Shown here: piece by piece, positions 44,141-55,789 of the stretch
Layout: each line of letters begins with the position of its first letter
How positions within the stretch are numbered: position 1 is the stretch's first letter
From: Euborellia annulipes
Taxonomy: Eukaryota; Arthropoda; Insecta; Dermaptera; Anisolabididae
Assembly (NCBI GenBank): GCA_023213315.1
Contig: JAKCPI010010660.1
Location: 1-64,000 of the forward strand
Length of the DNA stretch: 64,000 bases
Direction: 5' to 3'
Program-made: the position numbers and the translations under genes
The notes under the pieces: model-generated
What the model saw: the letters and a program-made list of their open reading frames with translations, nothing else
Databases searched by the model: none
What the model was told of the DNA's origin: nothing

Positions 44141-45124
44141 CTTGTTAGATTATAAAATATTGCAGCTCGAACGTAGTTAATAAATAAATCATTATATAAA
44201 AAAAAATATTTTATTTGGTTTATATTAATATACAATTTTAATTTGTGCAGATGTAAGCCTACATATAGATGTAACCTCAAGGCCCTTTGGAAGTGAAGAA
44301 ATAAGATAAACCGAGAGAGAGGCGTTTTCCTGCTGGTTGTTAGTTGATATATTGGAAATAGGACTCAGGAGGTCGAAATTCGGACCAAAGTCCTCTCCTC
44401 TCCATCCCCACACAACGACCCTCTCACTGTCCCCCCTACCCTTCCATATATACATATAGAAACCATCCACTAGACTCGAGGAGTTTTGAAATTCTAATTT
44501 CCGACTACCTCTCTCACTCTCTCGCCATGTCACTTAAACAATACAGAACAGAGTTGGTGGCGCAGATGCTTGTTACACTTCTACAATATTTTACCACCAA
44601 TTATGGACAAGGTGGATAAATAATTGGAAAAAAAAAATTATCCCTAAAAAATAGAAAAAATACATTAGTGACAAAGAAGATACAGCATATTAGAAGCAAA
44701 ATAAAAACTGTAAAACTACATGACTACGTCCTACACGTTGGTTGGTTCTGGCCGAAAAATAGACATGATAAAGAGAGAGGCGTTTTAAACATTGTTAGAA
44801 ATTACAAAAACAATTTGTATTCATTTATTTAATGATTCACCGAACTATTAGAAAATTATCTACATACTACAAAGCTGAGAAGTGAAACTTACAAAATTCA
44901 CATTCACAATAGTCAAAAGGTTGGGAAATTGGTCAGATCTGACCAAATATAATTCATTTAGCCAGGAGGGCCTAGCAAGAAAAATGAACAACAGTCAACA
45001 TGATCCGTATTGTTAAGCATCACCAAGGTGAAAATCGGGGTAGGTGGATCCCGAGAAACAAGACTGTAGAACGCCCGCCGGAACCCACGCTACTAAATTA
45101 TTATTTTATTTTTTATTTCATTGA
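44141..45124. other. Non-coding stretch with CT/GA-rich block
   Basis: 44220-44560 is GC-richer with CT-rich runs; a 102-codon reverse-strand frame there is low-complexity and not family-like. 44980-45100 is another small GC-richer patch. Nothing else is supported. Confidence 0.35.
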
Positions 45125-45275
45125 AGATCTTTTTCGGCATCGAAGGCCACTTAGACCCCGTCTCTATTTATTTAAATTGATTGGTATCCAATCCAATTGA
45201 AATAAATTTTTGTAGCATGAGACGAGATGCGAACTCTTGACCTTTAGCTACTAATTTAGCCCTGAGCTACAGGTC
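45125..45275 (-). repeat. SINE family 2 copy
   Basis: Reverse strand: begins with the inverse tail 'tttttcggcatcgaaggcc', then 'cttagaccccgtctctattt', the 'ccaattgaaat' core and a degraded B box (gatgcgaactcttgacc). Poorly preserved promoter. Confidence 0.6.
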
Positions 45276-46779
45276 TAAGGTCCACTAAATTATTTATATA
45301 ATATTGCAAACAGACCATCTATGAATTTGTTGGCAGAAACAAATGCTACTCTCTGGAGACCAACTACTTTATGCCCAATTTCAAGCAGTTCTTTATAGAA
45401 GACTTCATTGAACAAGCAAGAAATTCTACAGAACCACAACTGGTATTGGCGATAGAATTTTGTAAATTAAATATAACATCTATTGAATTTTGGAATATTA
45501 ATTACGTGAGCCAACCATCTCTCTTGAGCTAAATCTGAGTGGAACGTTTCGTAACGCATTGTGGGCCATAAATCGAAGTTGCTCTAATGTGCGTAAAGAC
45601 GTTTCTTTTCAAAAATATTAGCACATTAAATTTAGAAAGAAAACTGAAACCTCAAACTAATAAGAACTAAATGATTTTTATTTGAGTTTAAAAAATTGTC
45701 TTATTTAAAAGTTAAACGATAATGATAATCAAATATGGAGATTAGGCCTATATCAAATAAAAGTTTTTCTTAAATTGCTTTCTTATTCCGTAAAATAGAA
45801 GGTTTAAAAAATTTAAAATGATTATGCTTTTTTTTGCTTTTATGTACTTAAGTCATTTATTTAAATGTCACTCAAGCACTAACAAATTTTTTTTTAGATG
45901 AATAAACAAATAGAAGTAAAATATTAAGTGGCCGAGGGATGTGTATTTTTTATTACCATATATTAATTTATGTCAGAAATGAATTATGATCTTGGATATT
46001 TATATTTTAAGAAATAACCATTTAAGTAATAAGGAGCAAAAAACAAGACTTATTGATGGTAAATAAAATTCAATTTAAATAATTTTTTATTTAAAGGAAA
46101 GAACTAATGTTAAAAATAAATTTAGAAGTTTCAAGAACAAGAGAAACGAGCGTCTAGACAACATCTATCAACTTAACATCCGGTAGTGCAACGGTGTAGT
46201 TTGGCCAAAGCTGAATAAAGAAACGGATTGGGGATAGAATTTAATCTTACTCTATCGTAGACTTTAACATATTTTTTTCTTTCTTATTACTAATAAAAAC
46301 TTTTATAATTTTTAATTTAATTGAATAAATAATTGTTCAAAATTATATGAACGATCAATCAGATAATCTAAATTGTTCTGTAAAAGGTCTTTATGAAAAG
46401 ATGCACCCGTAATTTATTCACCGTAGTTTTAATGATGATGTCGAAGTGAGAAAATATTTTTCTGCACGAATTATTTTAAATTAAATTGCAGTTCAAAACA
46501 TTTAATGGTTAAACTTTTAAGTGCTTAAAGAGAGAGCGAGAGAGAGAGTGAGTGAGGGATTCTTTTATATATTTTATAATTTTACTGATATTAAAAAAAA
46601 AAAAAAAAAAAACAGGTGACAAATATAAAACGGGAATTTTATATTAAAGGGTTATTAAAAAAATTTTTCTCAAATAAAAGTTTTAATATTCTGCTATTTT
46701 AATAGAAGAAAAAGGTTTCTTTACTTGTAAAAATTTTTAATTCAGAAATTAAATTTTGTAGAAGGCTTTACCGTCAATA
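45276..46779. other. AT-rich non-coding stretch
   Basis: No gene recognised. A GA-rich simple stretch lies at 46531-46556 and poly-A at about 46594-46612. Confidence 0.45.
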
Positions 46780-46787
46780 ACGTTATT

Positions 46788-47042
46788 CATGGGCGTAGCC
46801 AGGGGGAGGCAGGGAGGGGCCATTGCCCCCCCCCCCTGGCTTGTCCTAAAAATTAAAAAAAAAAAAAACAAATATATATTTTTCCCATTGGGAATTTTTT
46901 TTAACGCTCCAATCCACTACATTAATTTAATTTTTTTTATTTAAATAAATAATTAATAATCTATGTATATATTAATTGCAAACCCCCCTCTCGCCCTAAC
47001 GAGGGGTTGCCCCCCCTGACAAGATGTCTGGCTACGCCCATG
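46788..47042. mobile_element. hAT-type MITE, perfect 8-bp TSD ACGTTATT
   Basis: TIRs are CATGGGCGTAGCCAG on the left and CTGGCTACGCCCATG on the right, a perfect inverse. ACGTTATT is duplicated exactly (46780-46787 and 47043-47050). Poly-C and poly-A blocks lie in the left third. Best-preserved member of this family here. Confidence 0.93.
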
Positions 47043-47469
47043 ACGTTATTTGAAGGAAAATATTAATATGAGAAAAGGTGATTAGAGATTACTCAAATTT
47101 ATTTGGATAAATTTAATTAATCATTTCTCTCATGTATTGTTTACATTACACCCTTTCCTAGAAGATAGGCAACCCAAATGATCATTTCATTTCATTTATC
47201 CATTAATTTCTCCAGAAGAGAAAATAAATTTAAATGTTAAGTAATAAATTATATTAGCATTTTTACACACTATTAAAATAATATTTTATAATAAATAATT
47301 ATATTATTATTTAATAATAAAAGGCGTGAAATTAAATAAAATAAATTATACTAATATTGTACTTGATAGGACCCCTTTTTTTTTTTTTTTTTTTTAATAA
47401 AGATATTGGCTGTTGTGAGTTTAAATGAGTAACTAAGGGTAAGAATGGATTTTTCAAAAATGAAAAAAA

Positions 47470-47704
47470 TCTGAGAAAATCGAAAAAACTGAAAAAATAC
47501 ATCAGTAAAGTACTAGTCCTCTGGTCGATTTTGATTAAAAGCTTATTTTCTGACACACATACAGAGAAAGTCGAGAAAACCACTTTTTTGGATTCAAGGG
47601 ACCTCAAATCTTGTATATCCATCAAAATTTCGACATCTAATTTATGGCATGAATCCAATACTTTCTCTCTATATATATTAATTAAAATAGAAGAGAAAAT
47701 AAAA
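47470..47704 (-). repeat. DINE-like family A fragment
   Basis: Reverse-strand 5' half of family A: interior 'catcagtaaagtactag', 'gaaaaccacttttttggatt', 'tcgacatc', then the TA-rich 5' hairpin stem ACTTTCTCTCTATATA. It lacks the 3' hairpin. Confidence 0.7.
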
Positions 47705-47708
47705 ATGA

Positions 47709-48229
47709 AAAAACTAGAAAAGAACATCAGTAAAGTACTTGTACTCTTTAGCCGATTTTATTGACATTTCTAGAAACATCTAAGAAATGGGTACTTAGCT
47801 TAAGTATAACATTTGAGTGTCAAGAGATTTTTTGATATTTCACTTGAATTTAATTAAATTTATTGTGAAAACAACTCAAATTCATCCTAAAAGGGACCTC
47901 TTTTAGCCTCTTTTAATGGCAATTTTCAGAAAAGCTATAAAACAGGCATTTAAAATCAATAAAATCTATTTCATAGAATTTTAGATAAACATTTACAGAT
48001 TTTAACAAGAATTGATCTTGGTAGAATTTAGAATTTTTTAACAATAAATTTTACGAATTTCAAGTGAAATATCAAAAAATGTAGGTTATGGGAATTACTC
48101 AAAAACAGAAAAGCTATCGACACTAAAATTTTAAACTTAAGCTAACAACCGATTTCTTAAGCGTCTCTAGCAATTTAAATAAAATTAGCTGAGTACTAGT
48201 GTTTTACTGATGTACTTTTCTAGTTTTTT
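47709..48229. repeat. Inner inverted repeat derived from family A interior
   Basis: Arms 47709-47852 and 48057-48229 are diverged inverse copies, both containing 'catcagtaaa', 'gtact' and 'tgatatttcacttgaa'. They derive in part from the same interior module of family A that is palindromic in element K, so that module was inverted at least twice independently. Confidence 0.65.
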
Positions 48230-48558
48230 GAATTTCTGAAATTTGGCTCTAACTTTTCATATTATTCGGCGTGTTACCCAGCTCTAAATCAACGTTGAAA
48301 AAAAAACAAGTAAGCAGACGTCAACGGTATTATTCGAGAAAATTCATTTTAATCTCTAGTTTAGGCCTACGCAATCAACAGTCTATATCTTGAATAAAAA
48401 GAAAGCATTTATGATACTTTTCATAATTAAATATTACTTCAATAGTACGGTATGTAATCAATAAAATGCTATGAAGTATTATATTATTAATAATATAATT
48501 TATTACAATATTAATTTTAACGCCTTTTATTATTAAATAATAATATAATTATTTATTA

Positions 48559-48974
48559 TTATTACTATGATCATAAATAATACTTTGTAATTAAAAGTTT
48601 CAAATAAAAAATAATTTTTCATAAAAGAATTTAATCAAAGTAATTTTTCACTATCATTTAATTTCCCTTTAAAAAGCGTTTAATTTAAAAAATTCTTAGC
48701 TCTTCTTTCCTTTCCCTTTTCACTCTATGATCATATTTCAAAATCCTAATATAATTTAATGTTGGTGTTCATATTTAACGATTCTCATTTAAAATATGGG
48801 AAGATAATTTGGCGCCTTGAGACTCCATTCCTGGGGCCCATTTGGCAGATTAAAGCCTATAACTAATGATGTCAAATTCCGTTTCTTACTGAGAATCGAG
48901 AGGAAAACCAAAGGCTACTGAAATGTTAGTTAACGTTCATTAAACGAGACAAAAGATGCATTTTTTCAATCAAA
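48559..48974. other. Unique stretch with GC-richer island
   Basis: 48770-48960 is single copy and GC-richer, with TAAT-type homeodomain cores (actaatgatgtcaaa). No reading frame. Candidate conserved non-coding element. Confidence 0.3.
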
Positions 48975-48978
48975 TTAA

Positions 48979-49375
48979 GGTGCGCGTCTCAGGGTGCTAA
49001 TTTTGGGACTTTCCAGCGGCCACAATTTTGAAGCTATCGGCCTCAAATTTTTTTTAAATTAAAGCTATTTAAAATATCTACAACTTATAGATACCCTTTT
49101 TATGATTTTCGAAAAAATAATTTTTTTTTTTTTAGATTAATCTCATTAAAAAAATAATATTTTAAAAAAGAAGCTCTATATGTTGTAGATAATTAAATTA
49201 GTAATCATTATGTTAAAGAATAATTAATTTTTTGCCTTCAATTAATTAGCTGGAAGCTCTAGAATGAAATGGAATTTATCCCATGTATTCCTATGGAAAA
49301 AACTAACGCCATCTCTTGCCGCCTAGAGGAACTCGGTAGTCAAAAGCTTTCTAACGACTTTTCGAGACGCGCACC
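48979..49375. mobile_element. TTAA-flanked MITE E, full copy
   Basis: TIRs are GGTGCGCGTCTC and GAGACGCGCACC. TTAA flanks both sides (48975-48978 and 49376-49379). It matches 50602-50996 in inverted orientation. Non-coding. TTAA targeting suggests a Kolobok- or piggyBac-type source. Confidence 0.85.
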
Positions 49376-49379
49376 TTAA

Positions 49380-50597
49380 ATAAATGGGCGAGCGAAATAA
49401 ATTAATAAATATTTTTTTTAAATAAAAATGAATATGAAAATTGAGTAGCTTAAAGTTAAAGTAGGACACCCATGTAAAATTTGCAAATTAATTAGTCTAA
49501 TATCTTATTATTTATCTTCATCTTTCTGATTATAAAAAAATTTGACTTTGGAAGTATTATTGCAATATTACGATTACAATCTCCATATAAATTTTTCGCT
49601 TCTGTTGTTCAGACTTATCTTTATTACGTTCTAATGAAACGAATGAAATCAAACTAGATTATAATAAAGTGACCTTCAGTTTCTGATTAAATTTTAACGC
49701 CTTTTTTTTAAATAACATTATTTTATTAAGATTTGTTGATTTCTCAAATGATAATTCTGAGTCGATTAGGTTTGTATTTTATTAGCGATAAGGGAACAAT
49801 AGTGACTGTTTTGTTTGTCTGTGTGCGTAAGCATGCACGCACTCATGCATTGTGTGGGTGTTGTGGTTCGCGGCTTGTGGTCATTTCTTGTCCGGAAAGC
49901 GAATAAAATTATAGCATTTAAACTTAGACGTGGACTAATTTGCTTTTTAGCCCTTCAACAACATTTTCGAGTGGCTAGACGATAGAGAAGGGTATAACGT
50001 TTCTATCTCTCGTCCTTAGGCTGATAACTAAATGGTTGACAATTAAACTTTTTACGAAATAATTAATTAATTAATATACCTTTGAAATAGATTTTGCCAA
50101 CTTGTAGCCGTAATTTGAAGCATTTGTACAATTGATAAAGTTAAACATTTAAGAGAAAACTAGATAAGGGTGGAAACTTGTAATTTTACAAATGAACTTG
50201 GATATAATATTATTGAAAATCTAGATAGAATTTATATTCCTAACCAACGAACATGAGGGGCGGATCATAAGATCATAAGCAAGGTTTTCGCCTAGGGCCC
50301 CCTCGAATATGGGAGCCCCCAAAATTGATTATCATATTAATTTTGATCGTGATATAAAATTTATCGATTGACTTATGAAATTCAATCATTATTTTAATGT
50401 TTCCTGTAACAACATTTCCTCTATTTTAGGTGTAGCTAATAAAAAGTAAAAAGACAAATAACATAATTCAATTGTCATTTTGTTCAAAATATTATTATTA
50501 TTAGATTAGTGTTTCTCAATCTTTTGAAATCCACGTCACCCCAAAGTAACACCAGATTTTTTTTTACCAGATACACCAGATATTACAAACAAAACGC
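49380..50597. other. AT-rich stretch with decayed hAT-like ends
   Basis: 'aggggcggatcataag' near 50256 and 'tagtgtttctcaatctttt' near 50507 resemble ends of decayed hAT-type elements, but no paired end or TSD is evident. The remainder is unremarkable. Confidence 0.35.
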
Positions 50598-50601
50598 TTA
50601 A

Positions 50602-50996
50602 GGTGCGCGTCTCGAAAAGCCGTTAGAAGACGATTGACTACCGAGTTACTCGAGGCGGCAAGAGATGGCGTTAGTTTTTCCCATAGGAATACAAGGGATT
50701 TATTCCATTTCATTTGAAAGATTCCAGCTAATTAATTAAGGGTAGAAAATTAATTATTTTTTAACACAATGATTACTAATTTAATTATCTATAAGATATA
50801 GAGCGAATTTTTAAAAAATATTTTTTATTTAATGCGATGAATCTAAAAAAAAATGTATTTTTTCGAAAATCAAAAAAAGGGCTTCTATAAGTTGTAGATA
50901 TTTTAAATAGCTTTAATTAAAAAAACATTTGAGGTCGATAGCTTCAAAATTGTGGCCGCTGGAATCTCCCAAAATTAACACCCCGAGACGCGCACC
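50602..50996. mobile_element. TTAA-flanked MITE E, full copy, opposite orientation
   Basis: Ends GGTGCGCGTCTCG and CGAGACGCGCACC, with TTAA at 50598-50601 and 50997-51000. It is the inverse of the 48979-49375 copy, ~1.2 kb away. Confidence 0.85.
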
Positions 50997-51000
50997 TTAA

Positions 51001-51629
51001 ATCCTCGGACGACTATTTTTATTTAAATTAAATTTTGTTTTTCTAAACCTTCTCTACCAAGATTGAAAAAAGGAATCAATCATTCTATTAACGCTCTTTC
51101 CCCCATAATAAAATATGAATCCATTATAAAAAAAATAACAATGTGTATTTATAATCGACAGGTAAAACTTTTTCCTTTTATTTATTCATAACCATGTTCC
51201 CAACGCCACCGGGGATGAGAATAAATATTTAAAAAAAAAAATAAAATAACAAAATAAAACCCCTTAGAAAAAACAAAAACAAAATGGAATGTCATAATTT
51301 TTGTTTATATATTAATGAGTATTTTTGTCTCTTTTTGAGTATTTCGAAGCTAATTTTTTTTTTTTTAGATGCCAAGGACAATTGTGAATAAATAAGCAGA
51401 GAAATGTTAAAGTTAGTTTTCCAATTAGATGTAATGAATATGAATGAAACTTACATTACATTGTAAGGCGAGTGAATATGGAATACACTAAGACAGGAAA
51501 TGAAGACAAAAGGCCTCTAACATTTTATCATCTTACCTGTAACAAAAAGAAGAAACAAAAAAAACATTAAAAAGATGAAAAATCTTTTTTATGGATGTTT
51601 GAAATGGAATAAAAAAAGACATATTTATT
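51001..51629. other. AT-rich non-coding stretch
   Basis: Nothing recognised. Confidence 0.45.
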
Positions 51630-52120
51630 TTACTTTCTCTTACATATATGTAATATATAAAGTATTGTGGTAAAAAAATTTCAAGAACGAAAAAGAGCTA
51701 AGAGCTTAAAATTTTATATTTAAGGACCACACTCACTGGCACTGATGGACAAAATAGTCCAAAGAATACTAATACTTTTTTTTTTTTAAACACTCACTTT
51801 TTTCCCACTCACACAGTCTTTTCGGCAACTTAGGCCACTTAGGACTCTTAACGAAACTCCTATGTTATTAATATATTTATTGGGGGTCCAGGCATTCTTA
51901 TTTAAGTATCCAAATGGCTTAAATAAAATCATCGGACTGTCTGGGGTCCGAACCCGCGACTCTTTGTATAGAAGGCAGTACGCTAATCCCTACACCAAGC
52001 CAGAAGGTGACTAATACTTCACTGATGTATTTTTTCAAAATGGATTTTATCAAAATCCGCTCAAACGGTTTTGATTAAAAATTTTCCGAAAATCTTCAGT
52101 TAAATGCCTACGATTCGAAA
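51630..52120 (+). mobile_element. DINE-like family A, copy 8, split by a SINE
   Basis: A decayed copy: TTTTACTTTCTCTTACAT start, 'atttcaagaacgaaaaagagc', 'ttaaaattttatatttaag', then a SINE at 51778-52009. The element continues with 'cttcactgatgtattttttc' and 'aaaatccgctcaaac'. The 3' hairpin is missing. Confidence 0.7.
51778..52009 (-). repeat. SINE family 1, copy 6, 10-bp TSD
   Basis: Full-length reverse-strand SINE from the poly-T tail to the head, with B-box inverse GGGGTCCGAACCC and A-box inverse CGCTAATCCCTACACCAAG. ACTAATACTT is duplicated exactly (51768-51777 and 52010-52019). It inserted into a DINE-like element. Confidence 0.92.
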
Positions 52121-52165
52121 AAAAGTTTCACTTGCACCGTGGTTTCTTAGAACCTCACAATGATT

Positions 52166-53188
52166 TTTTCTTTTCTTAGCCTATATGAAATATATAGGAG
52201 AGAAAGTATTGCGATCATGTCAAAAATTCGATGTCGAGATTTTGATGGATATACATGTTTTGAGGTCCCCTGAGTCCAAAAAGTGGGTCCCGCAAATTGG
52301 TCTGTGTGTGTGTATGTATGTGTGTGTGTGTGGTGGTGGTGTGTCTGTATGTGTGGACAGATTTTTAGATGAAGGAATTGAGCTACCGGATTGAAATTTT
52401 ATATTTAACTTAGGTACCTTTGAAGAATCTCAAAATAAGCTTTTGAACAAAATCGGCCAAAAAGTACTAGTACTTTACTGATGTACTTTTTCAGTTTTTT
52501 TCGATTTTCTCAAAATTCCCTCCAAGGATTTTTTTTAAAATTCATAAATGAACTATTTTTTAGATGCTCTTTAAAATGTATATTCTCATTTTGCCGTTGA
52601 AATCTTCTGAAGACCACTTTACTCTTGTTCTTCATAGGAAAGATAGAAATGGTTGCATGGTAACGGAATTTAAATCTTTTTCTTTTTATTAGAATAAAAA
52701 TCAATTATTATTTAAATTCCCATTTTTTTAAATTTATTTGTGTCTTTAATTGTTTCAAAGAAAACATATATGTCTCTCTCTCACTTGCAAACATTATCGT
52801 CTCTCTCTACTCTTTTTAAATTCCCTTTCCACCTTATCTTCGCATAGGAACAATGTTAATTTCCTATAGGGATTTGTATGTTAATTTAGATTCAAAAGGG
52901 GTCCCCTTTAGAACTTTTTAGGATTTAAAATTTTTTTTCCAATTCTTATGAAATTTTGTATTTATTTAGATTCTATATTGTGTATAAAATGTCCAAATAT
53001 GAGATTAAAATTTTGAAAAATAAATAGTTTATTTGAAGCAGTCAACATTTAAAATGAAGTTTGAAACTAAGGTGTATCGGAAACTAAATATATCTCGACA
53101 CAAAAAATCTGGTGTGACCAGAAGTGGCAACTTTCTCTTACCGAAGGGTAAGAGAAAGTGTGTGTGTGCCCATAACCAGATTTTTTTT
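52166..53188 (+). mobile_element. DINE-like family A, copy 9, interrupted
   Basis: Follows the family from the TA-type 5' hairpin through 'ggttgcatggtaacggaa' (about 52680), breaks off, and resumes at about 53067 with 'tatcggaaactaaatatatc' to the 3' hairpin and CCAGATTTTTTT. The ~385 bp between are unrelated AT-rich sequence. Sub-type 'gatggatatacatgttttga' is shared with the copy at 17253. Confidence 0.7.
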
Positions 53189-53810
53189 TTAATAATTAGG
53201 TAAATGAAAAAAAAAAAAAAAATTATTAAGGAAATCATTGACGTTAATTACATTATCTACAACCTGAGAAAACTATCATACGTATATTAAAAATTAAAGA
53301 TGATAATTACTTAGGAATTTTTTATTACTTTTTTCTTCTCAGGTAAACTTTTACCTATAAACAATGAAACGACTTATTTAAATTAACTAATTAGGTGTAT
53401 TTTTAATTAAGAATAAATGAAATTAATTAACATTGATTAAGGTAAATTAAAATTTAGATACTTTTAATTATAAAAAAAAAAATTCCCAGGAAATTTTTTT
53501 TGTTTTATACACCCTACGTTTATTTATTTTTGTATTAACACTCTCGTTTTATTCAATATTTTCATATAGACTACCCGTTCAAAATCTAAATAAAAATATT
53601 TATTTACTTTCATTTCCCGGCTTGTTTATATAAATTTCGCATGAGAGAAAATTTCGTTTGTAATCAAATATTAAATATTCATATTTCGCTTATAAGTAAT
53701 AAAAAATTATGTCAATAATACGTTCTTTATTCAGTACCTGTTTGAATTTAGAAATTAATTTACCTCCTGTTCTTTAATTAGTAAAGTTAAAATGTCGTAC
53801 TTTTTAAATT
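53189..53810. other. AT-rich non-coding stretch
   Basis: Nothing recognised. Confidence 0.45.
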
Positions 53811-54255
53811 AAAAAATCTGGTGGAACACTTTCTCTTACCCTCTGTAATTGAAAGTTGTCAAACCAGACACACAACGTGCTGTGCGACCAGTCACACCAG
53901 ATTTTTTATCAATACCATGCCATTTCTCATATCTTTCTTTCCTAGAGAGAGTAAAGTGTGCTTCAAACAATATTGAGGACAAAATGAGAATATACATTTT
54001 AAAGAGCATTTAAAAAATAATTTAATTATGAATTTTCGTTAGTGCAAAATTTGAAAAAATCGTAAATATCTAAAAAAAAGTACATAAATAAAGTACTAGT
54101 ACTTTTGGAGCGATTTTGTTCAAAAATGCCAGAGGGTTCCTAACTTAAATATATAAAATTTCAGCTCATTTCCTTCTTACTTTATTTTGAACGCACACAG
54201 ACAGACCATTTTGTGGGTCCCACTTTTTTGGACTCAGATGTCCAGTATTTTTATA
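53811..54255 (-). mobile_element. DINE-like family A, copy 10 (decayed)
   Basis: Reverse strand: AAAAAATCTGGTGGAAC hairpin (rearranged stem), 'gagaatatacattttaaagag', 'aaagtactagtacttttgg', then 'acagacagaccatttt' and 'cccacttttttggactcag'. The 5' hairpin is missing. Confidence 0.7.
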
Positions 54256-54750
54256 TGAAAACTTTTGTCCTATTGCTGTTATTAGATAACAACAATATTT
54301 TGAATGCAAATTTATTTATCATTTGACCTTAGAATTTCCTTCTGATCTTCTATTTAATTGACTAATTAACTTGTACTATTCGTCCTTATTGAATTAAAAC
54401 AATGCCTTTTGAGATCTTTATCGAATATACTAAAAGCAATGCGTTTATTTATAATTCGTGAAAAAATAGTAGTAGTAGTGGCCTTTAACCCATTCAGAGA
54501 TGAGTACATAATAGATGGCAATAATGAGTTACCCGAGATGTGGTTGGGATTTATTTTTTATGCCAAGACTTAATCCATGAAAATGTTTAAAATCAATTAA
54601 AATTTTTTTAAATATGCCTGGATTTTGACATATATCGTATTTAAATAATGAGTATCGTTAAAGTTTATATTCCCTAAGATTCCGAAAAGATATTAAAATA
54701 TTGGGTAAGAGAAAGTAAAAAATAAAATTGCTATTGATGTTATTATATAG
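54256..54750. other. AT-rich stretch with old SINE and A-end pieces
   Basis: A diverged SINE body lies at about 54617-54690 ('tatgcctggattttgac', 'aaagtttatattccctaag'), followed by a family A end fragment GGTAAGAGAAAGTAAAA at 54704-54721. Confidence 0.4.
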
Positions 54751-54910
54751 GGGAAGCCGGGGTTAGTTGGCTATAGGGGTACCTGAGGTGAATTTTGTCT
54801 CCTAAAGTTTATAGCGTTATGCTCCCACCTAGACCTGTATCTATACATGACTCTATAGTGAGTGAGTTACGGAAGTCTTGCCTCTTTAATAACCATTTGT
54901 TTGTTTTTTC

Positions 54911-54942
<32 letters not shown>

Positions 54943-55105
54943 AATATAGATCTACTTGCTAAACCATCAATGATAACGTGAAATAAAAAATATGCAAAGG
55001 TACACAAGACTTCAAAGTATTCTATGGTATATTTACTTGAGAAAAAATCTTGATACACTCCCAAAAAAAAAATCATAAGTAAAAAGTGTGTAAACTAGCC
55101 CCGGT
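54751..55105. mobile_element. Putative TIR element with GCCGGGGTTAGT ends
   Basis: The left end 'aagccggggttagttggc' is an imperfect inverse of the right end 'gtaaactagccccggtc'. A 28-A run sits inside (54914-54941). No target duplication found. Confidence 0.5.
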
Positions 55106-55109
55106 CTCG

Positions 55110-55298
55110 TCAGTCATGTTGGATGACGTGAAAAATCCGACTTTGTGATTGGTCGATGCATGGGTTTGGAAAAAAGGCATGTAAAAAAAAATAGAACATG
55201 CGAAATCTGCCAAAAACCCATGCAATCAGAAGCTAGGGTCATAAATGACGTCATATCGCATGCGATATAACAAGAAAACCCTCCGTGTGAAGCGGCCT
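55110..55298. repeat. Right half of the Harbinger-type MITE (second copy)
   Basis: Matches 43945-44137 closely, from 'gtcatgttggatgacgtg' to the end GTGTGAAGCGGCCT. The left half is missing; the break coincides with the right end of the preceding TIR element. Confidence 0.75.
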
Positions 55299-55789
55299 TA
55301 AGTTAGAGCCACTGAGTGGAGGAATTTTATGCCTGATTCTGGTCGATTTGAAGACAATCAATAATTCTTTTAAAATATTTTCTTTAAAAAAATTTATATT
55401 GGCTAGACAGGTGAAATATTACCCTTTTTTCGATTTAATAAACCATTACTTAGTTTTATATTATAATTTATTTGATTGACTTACGCATTTAAATTTCTTC
55501 CATTAATTATTGTCAACATAATCTAAATTAGTCATCTATCATTCTTAATTTTCCAATATATGTATTGCATATAATTTATTTCAAAAGATAATATTTCCTG
55601 TATTTGAACAACTATTAAAAAAGTGGTAACTAGAGTGCATGATACAAGACTATTAAAATTGTTTAATAATCATTTTCAAACAAATAATCGTTCTCAAAAT
55701 GGTTTGTTTCTATGCCAAAAGATTTCCTTTATTAACAAATACAAACACTGTCAGTTTCTAGTATTGTATTAATATATTATTAAAGTCTT
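55299..55789. other. AT-rich non-coding stretch
   Basis: Nothing recognised. Confidence 0.45.

Larger units (their letters stand above)
47289..48558. repeat. Outer inverted repeat (39-bp perfect arms)
   Basis: 47289-47327 and 48520-48558 are exact inverses over 39 bp (inner ends ...AATAAAAGGCGT and ACGCCTTTTATT...), with weaker similarity continuing inward. They enclose DINE-derived sequence and a second inverted repeat, so two symmetric structures are nested. The arms are AT-rich, but the length and perfect match make chance unlikely. Confidence 0.7.

Noticed and set aside
44225..44533. A 102-codon reverse-strand frame
   Set aside because: Composition-driven in a CT-rich block, no recognisable motif, and no sign of a promoter or splice structure.
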